Assembly: GCA_963717745.1 (NCBI GenBank)
Contig: CAVQXJ010000010.1
Location: 1 to 64,000, forward strand
Reading direction: 5' to 3'
Length of the DNA stretch: 64,000 nucleotides
DNA from: JACCXG01 sp963717745
GTDB taxonomy: Bacteria > Acidobacteriota > Vicinamibacteria > Vicinamibacterales > 2-12-FULL-66-21
Positions 17,551 to 27,018 of this stretch are shown here, piece by piece (the stretch's first letter is position 1; the number at the start of each line of letters is the position of its first letter). Made by a program: the position numbers and the translations under genes. The notes under the pieces were generated by a model, which saw only the letters and a program-made list of their open reading frames with translations, made no database searches and was not told where the DNA came from.

Positions 17551-18398
17551 AGGTGCGCGCAACGGTTCTCCCGTGGGTCGCGGCGGTTGCGATGCTGTCG
17601 GTGCTGCCGGTCTCGGCACAGCAGCCGGCCGATACGCCGCTCAAAAAGCTGACGAATCCCGAACCCGTCCCTCGCCGCGGCTTCAACGTCGTGCTGCTCG
17701 CTCGGCGACATGCAGGACGCCGGCGGCCAGGACACCATCCCGAACGCGGCACGCAAGGCGCTGGCCGACATGAAGGACTTCCTGCCTTACAAGGTCTACC
17801 GGTTGCTTGACACGCAGTGGGTGCTCGGCAGCAACTCCGGGCCGGCGATTATCCGGCTGCGCGGCGTGGACGAGCAGGAATACGGACTCGAGCTGCGCGC
17901 GCAGCCGCACGTTCAGCCGGCGGCGGCGTTGGCTCCGAGCACGACGTTCGTCCGGTTCGTGCTGACGCGAACGACGGCGACTGGCACGTCCGGCGAGGGC
18001 GGCCGTACGCCACAGCGCCGAAGGAACTCGCGAAGGGCGAGATGGTGTCGCTGGAGATCGGCCGCGAGATCTACCAGCTCGAACGCGAGCGCGACGATCT
18101 CCAGCTGCGGGTCTCGAAGGGGCGGAAAGAGGTTGAAGTCGGAATGGCGAATGTGGACGAGGTCAAACGCCTCGAGATGCAGCTCGCCGCCGTGACGCGG
18201 CGGATTTCGGATCTGAAGCAGTCGCTCATCCGCCGCGTCGTCGAAGGCGAGCGGCCGCGCGGTCATCGACACCTCGTTCCGCATGGAGGACGGCGAGACC
18301 GTCGTCGTCGGGACCTCCAAGGTGAAAGGTGGCGGCAAGCGCGCTCATTGCGTTGCTGACCGCGACCGCCGATCGCGCGAAGGGCTCGCTCGAAGTAG
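17547..18398 (+). CDS. Exported protein of unknown function, several frameshifts
   Basis: Starts at the ATG at 17547 with a signal peptide (LPWVAAVAMLSVLPVSAQQ). The protein then continues through at least three frames: RRGFNVVLL / MQDAGGQDTIPNAARKALAD and YKVYRLLDTQWVLG / LAKGEMVSLEIGREIYQLER with a coiled coil (residues ~165-235) / MEDGETVVVGTSKVKGGGK / ALIALLTAT. The most plausible stop is a TAG at 18396-18398. The C-terminal VVVGTSKVKGGG resembles secretin-like or outer-membrane beta segments, weakly. Frameshifts sit in G/C runs and are probably errors. Confidence 0.5.
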
Positions 18399-18405
18399 TC
18401 GGCGA

Positions 18406-18411
18406 TACAAT
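18406..18411 (+). promoter_or_regulatory. -10 box of nth, leaderless spacing
   Basis: TACAAT (five of six matches) is followed by 7 nt and the GTG at 18419. No clear -35 at 17 nt. Confidence 0.4.
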
Positions 18412-18418
18412 CGGCAGC

Positions 18419-19202
18419 GTGCCGACGCGACCGGCCGCTCGAGCAGCGGCGCCTCCTCGACCCTCGAAGTCCCGCGAGCAGACGCGCCGGATCATGGCGA
18501 AGCTCGAGGGACAGCATCCGAACGCCGATACCGAGCTGCACTACCGCACGCCCTACGAGCTCCTGGTCGCGACGATTCTGTCGGCCCAATGCACGGACGA
18601 GCGCGTGAACCAGGTCACCCCGGCGCTGTTCACGCGCTATCCCGACGCCAGGGCGCTGGCGAGGGCCACCACCACCGAGCTCGAGCCGCAGATTCAGTCG
18701 ACCGGTTTCTTCCGCGCGAAATCCAAATCACTGGTCGGCATGGCCGCCGCGGTGATGGAACGCCATCAGCGGCGAGATTCCCGCCTCGATGGACGCGCTG
18801 GTCAAGCTTCCCGGCGTCGGCCGCAAGACCGCCAACGTCGTGCTCGGCCACGCGCTCGGCGTGCCCGGCCTGCCGGTGGATCGACACGTGCTCAGGGTCG
18901 CCAACCGCATCGGGATCGCGCGCGGCGACGATCCTGAAGTCGTCGAACAGCAGTTGGGCGCGGCGATGCCGGCGGCCAAGTGGACCGTCACCTCCGACAC
19001 GCTGATCCTGCACGGCCGCCGGATCTGCAAACCACGCCCGCTGTGCGAGCAGTGTGCGGTCCGCGACGAGTGCGACTACTACAAAGCCGCGGTCCGCGGT
19101 CCGCAGTCCGCAGTCCGGAAATCCGCGGCCCGCGGTCCGCAGCCCGCGGTCCGTAAATCCGCGGTCCGCGTTCCGCGGCCCGCGAAGAAGCGCAGCCGCT
19201 AG
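18419..19202 (+). CDS. nth: Endonuclease III, frameshifted near 18770
   Basis: DNA glycosylase/AP lyase removing oxidised pyrimidines. N-terminal half: YELLVATILSAQCTDERVNQVTP. C-terminal half in another frame: MDALVKLPGVGRKTANVVLGHALG (given in parts; helix-hairpin-helix is LPGVGRKTANV with the catalytic Lys; catalytic Asp in VDRHVLRV) and the iron-sulfur Cys set C-X6-C-X2-C-X5-C in RICKPRPLCEQCAVRDEC. The frames change near 18765-18785. The last ~35 residues, AVRGPQSAVRKSA-like, are encoded by a family D heptad array. The GTG start is supported by the -10; an ATG at 18494 is the alternative. Confidence 0.85.
19084..19184. repeat. Family D heptad array inside the nth coding end
   Basis: Tandem 7-nt units GCGGTCC, GCAGTCC, GCGGCCC with two 8-nt units (GGAAATCC, GTAAATCC). 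Only one arm is present, with no complementary arm nearby. It is read in frame as the C-terminal tail of endonuclease III. Confidence 0.85.
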
Positions 19203-19216
19203 TGCCCTCACCCTCC

Positions 19217-19615
19217 ATGACCCGCGATCACTTCACCCGTCTCGTCGAAGAGGCTCTGGGCGATATCCCCCGCCGCTTCCGCGCAGAGATGAAGAACGTC
19301 GCCGTGGTCGTCGAAGACGCGCCGCCGCCGCACATCCTCGCGGAGCTCGAGGTCGAGCCTGGTGAGTCCCTGTTCGGTCTCTATCAGGGCACACCGCTGC
19401 CCGAACGCACCTGGGGCCACGGCAACGTGCTCCCCGATCGCATCTCGATCTATCAGCAGCCAATCCTCGAGGCATGCGAGAGCGAAGACGAGATTCGCGA
19501 CTGCGTCGCCGAGACGGTCATCCACGAGTTCGGGCACTACTTCGGGATGACCGAGGAGCAGATCGAGGAAATCGAAGAGAAGTACTGGCGCGGCGAGTCG
19601 AACGACGACGTCTGA
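19217..19615 (+). CDS. Minimal zincin metallopeptidase family protein
   Basis: About 132 residues with the zinc motif HEFGHYFGM (HEXXH) near residue 105, preceded by AETVI. The N-terminal helix FTRLVEEALGDIPRRF and acidic LYQGTPLPERTW are typical of the short 'possible zinc metallopeptidase' family (PF06262). The ATG at 19217 was chosen; a GTG at 19202 overlapping the nth stop would add five residues. It ends 4 nt before rsmA. Confidence 0.85.
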   Translation: MTRDHFTRLVEEALGDIPRRFRAEMKNVAVVVEDAPPPHILAELEVEPGESLFGLYQGTPLPERTWGHGNVLPDRISIYQQPILEACESEDEIRDCVAETVIHEFGHYFGMTEEQIEEIEEKYWRGESNDDV

Positions 19616-19619
19616 CCCG

Positions 19620-20417
19620 ATGCGTGCGCGGAAGCGATTCGGCCAGCATTTCCTCGCGCCGGCCTGGGCCGACAAGCTGGTCGAGGCCATCGAGCCGCGC
19701 GACCAGGACCGGTTTCTGGAGATCGGCCCCGGCCCCGGCGCCCTGACGTTGCGGCTCGCGCCGCGCGTGGCCCACGTGACCGCGGTGGAAGTCGACCGCG
19801 ACCTCGCCGCGGCACTCCAGCCCCGGCTGCCAGCGAACGTCGAGTTGATCGTGGCCGACTTCCTCGACGCCGACCTGACATCCCTGCTTCGCGCCCGGTC
19901 CGCTCCGCGTGGCTGGCAACCTGCCCTACAACATCTCGACGCCGATCCTGTTCCGCCTGATCGAGATGGCCCGGCGGTCGCCGGGCTCGTCGACGCGACC
20001 CTGATGCTTCAGCGGGAAGTCGCCGAGCGTCTGGAAGCGCAACCGGGAACCGGCGACTACGGCGTGCTGTCGATCTCGGTCCAGCTTCACGCCGGCGTCA
20101 AGCGTCTGCTGACCCTGCCCCCCGGCGCCTTCCGTCCCGCCCCGAAGGTGCACTCGGCGGTCGTCCGGCTCACGTTCCGGCCGCCTGCGGCGGCTCCGCA
20201 GGACGAGCGTGTCTTCGAGGCGATGGTCCGGTCCATGTTCACCCAGCGCCGGAAGACCCTCGCCAATGCGCTGGCGCCGTTCGCCAGCAGCCGGGGCATG
20301 GACTCTGTGGTGGTGCTCGGGGCCGCCGGAATCGATCCCAACCGCCGCCCCGAGACCCTGGATCTCACCGAACTGACCCGCCTCGCCGACCGGTTCGTCT
20401 TCGGCCTCAGCAGGTGA
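19620..20417 (+). CDS. rsmA: 16S rRNA dimethyladenosine transferase RsmA/KsgA, two compensating frameshifts
   Basis: Dimethylates A1518 and A1519 of 16S rRNA. RKRFGQHFLAPAWADKLV and LEIGPGPGALTLRLA (SAM site) are normal, as are LQREVAERL, PPGAFRPAPKVHSAVVRL and the C-terminal domain. Between about 19905 and 19985 the annotated frame is nonsense, but the next frame there encodes VAGNLPYNISTPILFRLI, the catalytic NLPY motif. Two opposite indels about 80 nt apart explain this, most likely sequence errors in a functional gene. Confidence 0.9.
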   Translation: MRARKRFGQHFLAPAWADKLVEAIEPRDQDRFLEIGPGPGALTLRLAPRVAHVTAVEVDRDLAAALQPRLPANVELIVADFLDADLTSLLRARSAPRGWQPALQHLDADPVPPDRDGPAVAGLVDATLMLQREVAERLEAQPGTGDYGVLSISVQLHAGVKRLLTLPPGAFRPAPKVHSAVVRLTFRPPAAAPQDERVFEAMVRSMFTQRRKTLANALAPFASSRGMDSVVVLGAAGIDPNRRPETLDLTELTRLADRFVFGLSR

Positions 20418-20659
20418 ACTCGTTTATTTCCTTGCGCTTCCGGCCATCGTCCGTGCTATCTTTCTGCCCGAGCTTCGGTCGCCCGTCCCAGCGGGTAGCC
20501 GGAAAACACGGGTGAATCCGCGGCTCCCCGCCGCAGCGCGACATGGCCCATCTGCCCGGATGGCGCCACCTCGTGTCCGTGTTCCAGATTTCCGCGACCA
20601 GACCTCCTGGCTGGGAGCCACGTGTTTCCTTTTCGTGACCGACGGACGGCTGCTGACGA
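20418..20659 (+). other. Long non-coding leader before rnj, possible structured RNA
   Basis: 242 nt with no credible gene. A weak promoter (TTGCGC, 19 nt, TATCTT at 20456-20461) would give a leader of ~190 nt. Several short hairpins can be drawn: CCCG/CGGG around 20485, GCGGC/GCCGC around 20530, CCATC/GATGG around 20550. The order of motifs GGTNGCCCG, CGGG, GGAAAA, GGGTGAATCC, CCCCGCCGCAG partly recalls the 5' half of a cobalamin riboswitch, but the conserved B12-box pattern is not met. No assignment made. Confidence 0.3.
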
Positions 20660-22338
20660 ATGAGTCCTGCTGATTCTCCCGGCATCGACGTGCCGCCGCT
20701 CGAGATCGTGCCGCTCGGCGGCGTCGGCGAGTTCGGCATGAACATGATGGTGATCGCCTGCGGCGATACGGCGATCCTCGTCGACGCGGGGGTGACCTTT
20801 CCCGAGCCGGAGCTGCTCGGCGTCGACCTGATCATCCCCGACTTCCGGCCGCTGGAACGCTACACCATCGCCGCGCTGGTCCTGACGCACGGCCACGAGG
20901 ATCACATCGGCGCGGTGGCCCACGTGCTGCCGCACGTCAAGGGCCCGGTGTACGGCACGCCGTTCACGCTGGCGCTGCTGGAGCCCAAGCTCGAGCGCCG
21001 TGGCACCGACGCGAAAGCGCAGCTGGTCCGGGTGAAGCCGCGGGAGCGGATTACCGTCGGCTCGTTCACGATCGAGTTCCTCCGCGTCACCCACAGCATG
21101 CCCGACTGCGTGGCGCTGGCGATCGAGACGCCGCGCGGCGTGGTGCTGCATACCGGTGACTTCAAGATCGACCAGACGCCGCTCGACGGCGAGGGCCTCG
21201 ACTTCCATCGGTTCGCCCAGCTCGGCGCCGCGGGTGTGCACGTGCTGCTCGCCGACAGCACCAACATCGAGCGGCGGGGCTTCAGCGGTTCCGAGCTCGA
21301 AGTGGTGGATGCCTTCGAGGAAATCTTCACCAGCGCCCGCGGCAAGATCGTCGTCGCGATGTTCGCCTCGAGCATCTACCGGATGCAGATCCTGGTCGAC
21401 CTCGCGGCCCAGTTCGAGCGGCAGGTGGCCTTCGTCGGGCGCGGCGTGATCGACAACTCGGAGACGGCGCAGCGGCTCGGCTATCTGCGGATTCCCGCCG
21501 GCGTGCAGGTCCGCGACAGCGACGTGCGCAGCCTGCCGGCGCAGGACCTGGTCTGCATCTGCACCGGCTCACAGGGGGAGCCTCAGGCCGCGCTGTCGCG
21601 TATCGCCATCAACGAGCACCGGCACGTGAAGCTCAACCACGACGACGTGGTGGTGTTCTCGGCGCGGGAGATCCCGGGCAACGAGAAGTCGATTGGCCGG
21701 GTGATGAATCACGTCACCCGGCGCGGCGCCGAGGTCGTGCACGAAGGCACGAAACACGTCCACGTGTCGGGGCACGGCAGCGAGGAAGAGCTGAAGCTCA
21801 TGCTCTCGCTGGTCAAGCCGCGCTTCTTCGTGCCGATACATGGTGAGTACCGCCAGCTGTCCCGGCATGCCCGGGTGGCGACCGAAGGTATCCCCCGACC
21901 ACCAAGGTGGTGCTCGCGGAAAACGGCGACCTCATCCGTTTCGACGACGCCGGGGGTGGCGTCGCCGGGCAGGTGCCGGCCGGCCGGACCTTGATTGACG
22001 GCACCCGCAGCGGCGAGGTCGGCGACGAGGTGCTGCGCGACCGCCGTCACCTGGCCGGCGACGGCCTGGTGGTGCCGGTGGTAGCGATCGGCCGGCAGTC
22101 CGGCACTCTCGAGGAGACGCCCGATGTCATCACGCGTGGGTTCGTGCTCGACGCGCGCACGGAGGCGCTGTTGAAGGAGATTCCGGGATTGCTCGCGGCG
22201 ACGATCGAGAGCGCCAGCGTCGAAGAGCGCACCGATCCGGGCCTGATCAAGGAGCGGGTCCGCGTCGAGCTGCAGCGGTTCTTCCGAAAACGATCCGGGC
22301 TCCGGCCGCTGGTGCTGCCGGTCATCATGGAGATCTGA
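20660..22338 (+). CDS. rnj: Ribonuclease J, frameshifted near 21895
   Basis: Metallo-beta-lactamase fold exo/endoribonuclease for mRNA decay and rRNA maturation. EIVPLGGVGEFGMNMMVI at the start, zinc motif THGHEDHIGA, beta-CASP region with HTGDFKIDQTP and DSTNIERRGFSGSE, GSQGEPQAAL, and FVPIHGEYRQL. The frame changes at a run of five C near 21892-21896; the C-terminal domain continues in the next frame (VLAENGDLIRFDD to VLPVIMEI, stop at 22338). About 559 residues in total, normal for RNase J. Confidence 0.93.
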
Positions 22339-22339
22339 C

Positions 22340-24746
22340 GTGGCGGGATCCACGCTCTCGCGCCGTTTCAGCGAAGTGGTCGGCGTCGCGCTGTTCGCGC
22401 TGTCGCTGATCTGGCTGATCGCGCTCGCCAGCTACAGCCCGTCGGACCCGGTGTGGTTCTTCAACACCGGAGCGAACCTGCCGCCGGCGAATTTCGCCGG
22501 ACGAGTCGGGGCGTTCCTCGCCGAGCTGTCGTTCCAGGTGGTCGGCTACGCGGCGTACCTCACGCCGCTGGTCGTCGCGGTCGTCGGGTGGCACTACTTC
22601 TGGTGCCGCGCCCTCGATGCGCCCTATACCAAGGCGATCGGCGGCGGGTTGCTGTACATCTGCAGCGCCGCCTTCCTCGCGCTGATCTTCGACGCGGACC
22701 TGACCGGGAAGCAGCCGCGCGGGCGGTTATCTCGGCTCGCTGATGGCCGGCGTGCTCGCGGATTACCTGAACCGCACCGGGTCGATCATCCTGATCCTCA
22801 CGCTGCTGTTCCTCGCCGTCATCCTCTCGACCCAGTTCTCCTTCGGCCGGCTGTTCGCCGCGATCGGCTCGATGATCGCCGACCAGTGGCTGGCGCTGCT
22901 GGGCGCGTTCCGGGCCCGGCGCGAAGAGAAGCAGCGCGAGAAACAGCGGAGCGAAGTCCTGAAGAAGCATCTCGGCAAGCAGAGCCGCGAGGGGCAGCCC
23001 GCGGTGGCAGCCCAGGCCAGGACGGCTGCGATCGACGACACCGCGCTCGTCGCCGTCGCGGCCCGCGCCGCCAATGCGAAGCCCCGCGTGCAGGCCCGCG
23101 ACGCCGAGGAGCCGCCGTCCAAGCAGTCCCGCACCGCGGCGATGGTCGGTGCCGCGGCGGCCGCCCTCAAGGCGGCGTCTTCGAAGCCGACACCACCCTC
23201 GATCAGGAAGCCGTCGATTCCGACCCCGGCCCCCTTGCCGCTGCCAGAGCCGGAGGAGAAGCTGCCGGCCGAGCGCAAAAAGGGGGCCTACGTGTGCCCG
23301 CCGCTCGCCTTGCTCGACGCCCCTCGGCCGGAGCAGAAGATCGACGAGCGCGAGCTGATGGAAGGCGCGCGGCTGCTCGAGGAGAAGTGCCGCGAGTTCT
23401 CGGTCGAAGGCGCGGTCGTCCAGATCCACCCGGGCCCGGTCGTCACGACCTACGAATTCAAGCCAGACGCGGGCGTGAAATACAGCAAGATCACCGGCCT
23501 CGCCGACGACCTGTGTCTGGCGATGCAGGCCGAGTCGGTGCTGATCGATCGCATCCCCGGCAAGTCCACGGTCGGCATCCAGATACCGAATCCGAACCGC
23601 GAGCAGATCTCGATGCGCGAGCTGCTCGAGTCCGAGGGGTATCGACGGTCGCAGTCGAAGCTGACGCTGGCCCTCGGCAAGAGCATCCACGGCGAGCCGT
23701 TCGTCTACGACCTCGCCACCATGCCGCATCTGCTGATCGCCGGCTCCACCGGCACCGGCAAGTCGGTCAGCGTGAATGCCATGCTGTCGAGCATCCTCTT
23801 CCGCGCCAGCCCGGACGAGGTGCGGCTGATCATGATCGATCCGAAACGGCTCGAGCTCGGCATGTACGAGGACATCCCGCACCTGCTCACGCCGGTGGTG
23901 GTCGACCCGAAGCAGGCGGCGAACGCGCTGCGCTGGGCGGTCCGCGAGATGGAGGAGCGCTACAAGACCCTGGCCGCGGTCGGCGTGCGCAACATCGAGC
24001 AGTACAACCGCAACCTGAAGCTGGCGCAGACCGAGAACGGCGGTCCGATGCTCGACGACAACGGCGTCGAGATCAAGACGCTGCCCTTCATCGTGCTGCT
24101 GATCGACGAGCTGGCGGACCTGATGATGGTGGCCGGCAACGAGGTCGAAGAATCGATCGCGCGGCTGGCGCAGATGGCGCGCGCGGTCGGCATCCACCTG
24201 ATCCTCGCGACCCAGCGGCCGTCGGTCGACGTCATCACCGGGCTGATCAAGGCGAATCTTCCCGCCCGGATCTCGTTCCGCGTGTCGTCGAAGATCGACT
24301 CCCGCACCATCCTGGACGGCAACGGCGCGGAGCAGCTGCTCGGCAAGGGCGACATGCTGTTCCTGCCGCCGGCCTCGTCTCGGTTCGTCCGGCTGCACGG
24401 CCCCTACATCTCCGAGCAGGAGAGCGCGCGGCTCGCCAGTTTCCTGCGGAAGCAGGGCAAGCCGACCTACGACGAGACGATCACCGCCGAAGACAAGCAG
24501 GCCGGCAGCGATCTCGAGTTCGAGAAAGACGATCTCTATGACGAGGCCTCTCGCATCGTTGTCTCGAGCGGCCAGGCGTCCATTTCCTATCTGCAGCGGC
24601 GGCTGCGCATCGGCTTCAGCCGCGCCGCAAGGCTCGTCGACATGATGGAGGCGGAGGGCCTGGTGTCCTCAGCGGTCGGCGGCAAGACGCGCGAAGTGCT
24701 GGTGAAGAAGGACTACTTCGAAGAGGTTGACGCGCAGCTGCGCTGA
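22340..24746 (+). CDS. ftsK: DNA translocase FtsK/SpoIIIE, frameshifted near 22725
   Basis: Pumps chromosomal DNA during division. About 801 residues. Four membrane segments in the N-terminal ~190 residues (ALFALSLIWLIALAS; AYLTPLVVAVVG; LLYICSAAFLALIF; IILILTLLFLAVIL); the frame changes between the third and fourth. A charged Ala/Lys linker follows, then the motor with Walker A GSTGTGKS, DPKRLELGMYEDIPHL, LLIDELADLMM, and the C-terminal gamma winged helix (SISYLQRRLRIGFSRAARLV). GTG start 1 nt after the rnj stop. Confidence 0.94.
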
Positions 24747-24761
24747 CGCTCGAGGTCACCT

Positions 24762-26559
24762 ATGACTATGTTCACGCGCATCGCGCGGTGGTTGGCTGCA
24801 GTCGCCATGGTCGGCGCCGTGGCTGCATCGATCGGCTCGGCGACCGCTGCGGCGGCCGAGCCGGAGTCCGCCGAATCGATTTACGGGCGGGCGCTCGGCA
24901 GGGAGCGCGAGCTGCGGGATGACGGCGGCGCGACGCTCGCGCAGTTGCGGTGGGTGGTGCGGAAGTACGAGACCGTGGTCCGGCGGTTTCCGAAGAGCGG
25001 CTACACCGACAATGCCCTCTGGCAGGGCGCCAACCTCGCCATTCTGGCGTTCGAGCGATTCGGGAACCCGGCGGATCGGCAGACCGCGGTTCGCCTGCTG
25101 ACGCTGCTGCGCCACGAGTATCCGTCGAGCCCCTTCCGACCGCGGGTCGCCGGGCAACTGGAGGCGCTGGAAACGCCGCGGCCGGCGGCGATCGTAAAGC
25201 CGACTCCCCCGCCGGTCTTATCGACCCCACTGGCTGGACAGCTCGTCGCCGCCGAGCCGGTGGTGCCGAAAAGCACTGACCTCGCGGCGCCGGCGCCCGC
25301 CACACCCACCGTCGCGACGATCAAGGAGATCAAGCGGGTGCCGCTGCCTGACGGCGTGCGCGTCAGCATCGAGCTCGACGCGGAGTTGGCGTATCGCCAC
25401 GAACAGCTCGAGCACCCGCGCCGCGTGTTCTTCGATCTCGAAGGGCGCGCGGACGACGTCGCCGCTCCAGGACGCGGTCGCTCAAGTTCGACGACGACGT
25501 GGTGCGCGAGATCCGGCTGGGACGCCATCCCCGGAACACGACCCGGGTGGTGATGGATATGGAAGCGGTCGACAACTACACCGTTTTCACCCTCTACAAC
25601 CCGTTCCGCCTGGTCGTCGACTTCAAGCGCTCGGCGATTGCGGCGAAGCCGGCCGCGCCGAGCGTGCACCGGCGTGACCGCCGCCGTGCCGGACGCTCTG
25701 CCCTTGATGGCAAGCGCGCCGGCCGAACCGAAACCGATCCCCGCGGCGAAGGAGCCGGTGCCGCTCGTGTCACGTCCGGCCTCCGCCGCCGTTACGGTGT
25801 CGCCGGCATCGCCGACCGCGAACTCCAACGGCCAGTTCTCGCTGGCGCGGCAGCTCGGACTCGGGGTGTCGCGGATCGTCCTCGATGCCGGCCACGGCGG
25901 CCACGATCCGGGCGCCCGCGCGAACGGCGTCAACGAAGCCGAGCTCGTGCTCGACGTCACGCTGCGGCTGCGCGATTTGCTCGAGAAACAGCCGGGCATC
26001 GAAGTCACGCTGACCCGCGCCACCGACGAATTCATCCAGCTCGAAGAGCGCACCGCGATCGCCAATCGCCGAGGGGGCGGATCTGTTCCTGTCGATTCAC
26101 GCCAACGCCAGCCGCAATCCCAAGGCACGCGGCGTGGAGACCTACTTCCTCAACTTCGCCTCGAACCCCGAGGCCGAAGCGGTGGCTGCACGCGAGAATT
26201 CAGCATCGGGCAGGACCATGCACAGCCTGCCCGAGATCGTCCGGGCGATCGCGCTCAACAACAAGATCGACGAGTCGCGCGATTTCGCGGACATGGTGCA
26301 GAAATCGATGGTGCGCCGGCTGTCGGCGCGCAACGCCCTGCTGCGCGACCTCGGCGTGAAGCAGGCGCCCTTCGTCGTGCTGATCGGCGCCGGGATGCCA
26401 AGCGTGCTGGCCGAAATCTCGTTCGTCACCCACAAGCAGGAAGGGGCGCTGCTCAAGACCGGCGCCTACCGCCAGCAGATCGCCGAGTCGCTCTTTGACG
26501 CAATCGTGCGGTATCAGAAGTCGCTCAAAGGAGTGCGGGCGGTCGCTTCGAGAGAATAA
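24762..26559 (+). CDS. amiC: N-acetylmuramoyl-L-alanine amidase with AMIN domain, three frameshifts
   Basis: Cleaves peptidoglycan crosslink stems during cell separation. Signal peptide (RWLAAVAMVGAVAASIGSATA), a TPR-like helical region (~35-120), an AMIN domain (REIRLGRHPRNTTRVVMDME) and the Amidase_3 catalytic domain: VLDAGHGGHDPGA (zinc His), NEAELVLDVTLRL, FLSIHANAS, and GMPSVLAEISFVTH with the catalytic Glu. The frame changes near 25465-25495, 25670 and 26070. It follows ftsK by 15 nt, and both act at division. Gene order and intact motifs argue for sequence errors, not decay. Confidence 0.88.
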
Positions 26560-26571
26560 ATAGACGCGCCT

Positions 26572-26724
26572 GAGAGGCGACGGAGGTACCGGATCTCAAA
26601 AACGGAGTAACGGAGCCAACGAAGGAAACGGAAGAGAAAATTAATTATTCGTCTTCCGGTGCCTCCGTTTTCTCCGTTGCTCCGTTTTTGAGATCCGTTA
26701 CCTCGATCTCCCTCCGCCGTCTCG
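26572..26724. repeat. Long inverted repeat, family C (AACGGAGN units), copy 1
   Basis: Left arm GAGGCGACGGAGG then ATCTCAAAAACGGAGTAACG and further 8-nt units; right arm is the complement (TCCGTTGCTCCGTTTTTGAG, then CCTCCGCCGTCTC). Stem of about 65 nt around a short AT-rich centre. It lies between convergent amiC and the small membrane protein. Copy 2 is at 28649-28795. Confidence 0.92.
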
Positions 26725-26734
26725 AGGCCGAGGG

Positions 26735-26977
26735 TCAGGGCGTGGACGACGACGGGGTGACCCTCATCGCGTCGGTGTTCTGTTCGGGTTCGAGGTTGTA
26801 CTTCGCGCGGAGCTTCTTGATACCGATCAGGATGCCACCGAGCAGGAGGCCGAGCAGCAGCGCGGCGAGCAACATCACGCCGGTCAGCCCGAGTGCACCG
26901 ACCAGGATGTCGGAGACGCCGGTCTCCTTGACCGGTTCCTCCATGACGCGAACCACGATGGGCTGGGCGGACTGCAC
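26735..26977 (-). CDS. Small single-pass membrane protein
   Basis: An 80-residue protein with one strong membrane segment (VGALGLTGVMLLAALLLGLL, about residues 26-45) followed by a basic stretch KKLRAK, so the C-terminus should be cytoplasmic. No family recognised. The start may be the GTG at 26977 or an ATG at 26944. It lies 41 nt after the pepA stop on the same strand. Confidence 0.55.
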   Translation of the reverse strand: MQSAQPIVVRVMEEPVKETGVSDILVGALGLTGVMLLAALLLGLLLGGILIGIKKLRAKYNLEPEQNTDAMRVTPSSSTP

Positions 26978-27018
26978 TTCAGGTTAGACCCCCTCGGAGG
27001 CCCCCCGGTTCCACTGGA

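Noticed and set aside
20470..20560. Cobalamin riboswitch
   Set aside because: Motif order is suggestive, but the conserved CNACUG and the 3' B12-box are not matched and the downstream gene is RNase J; kept only as an unassigned leader.
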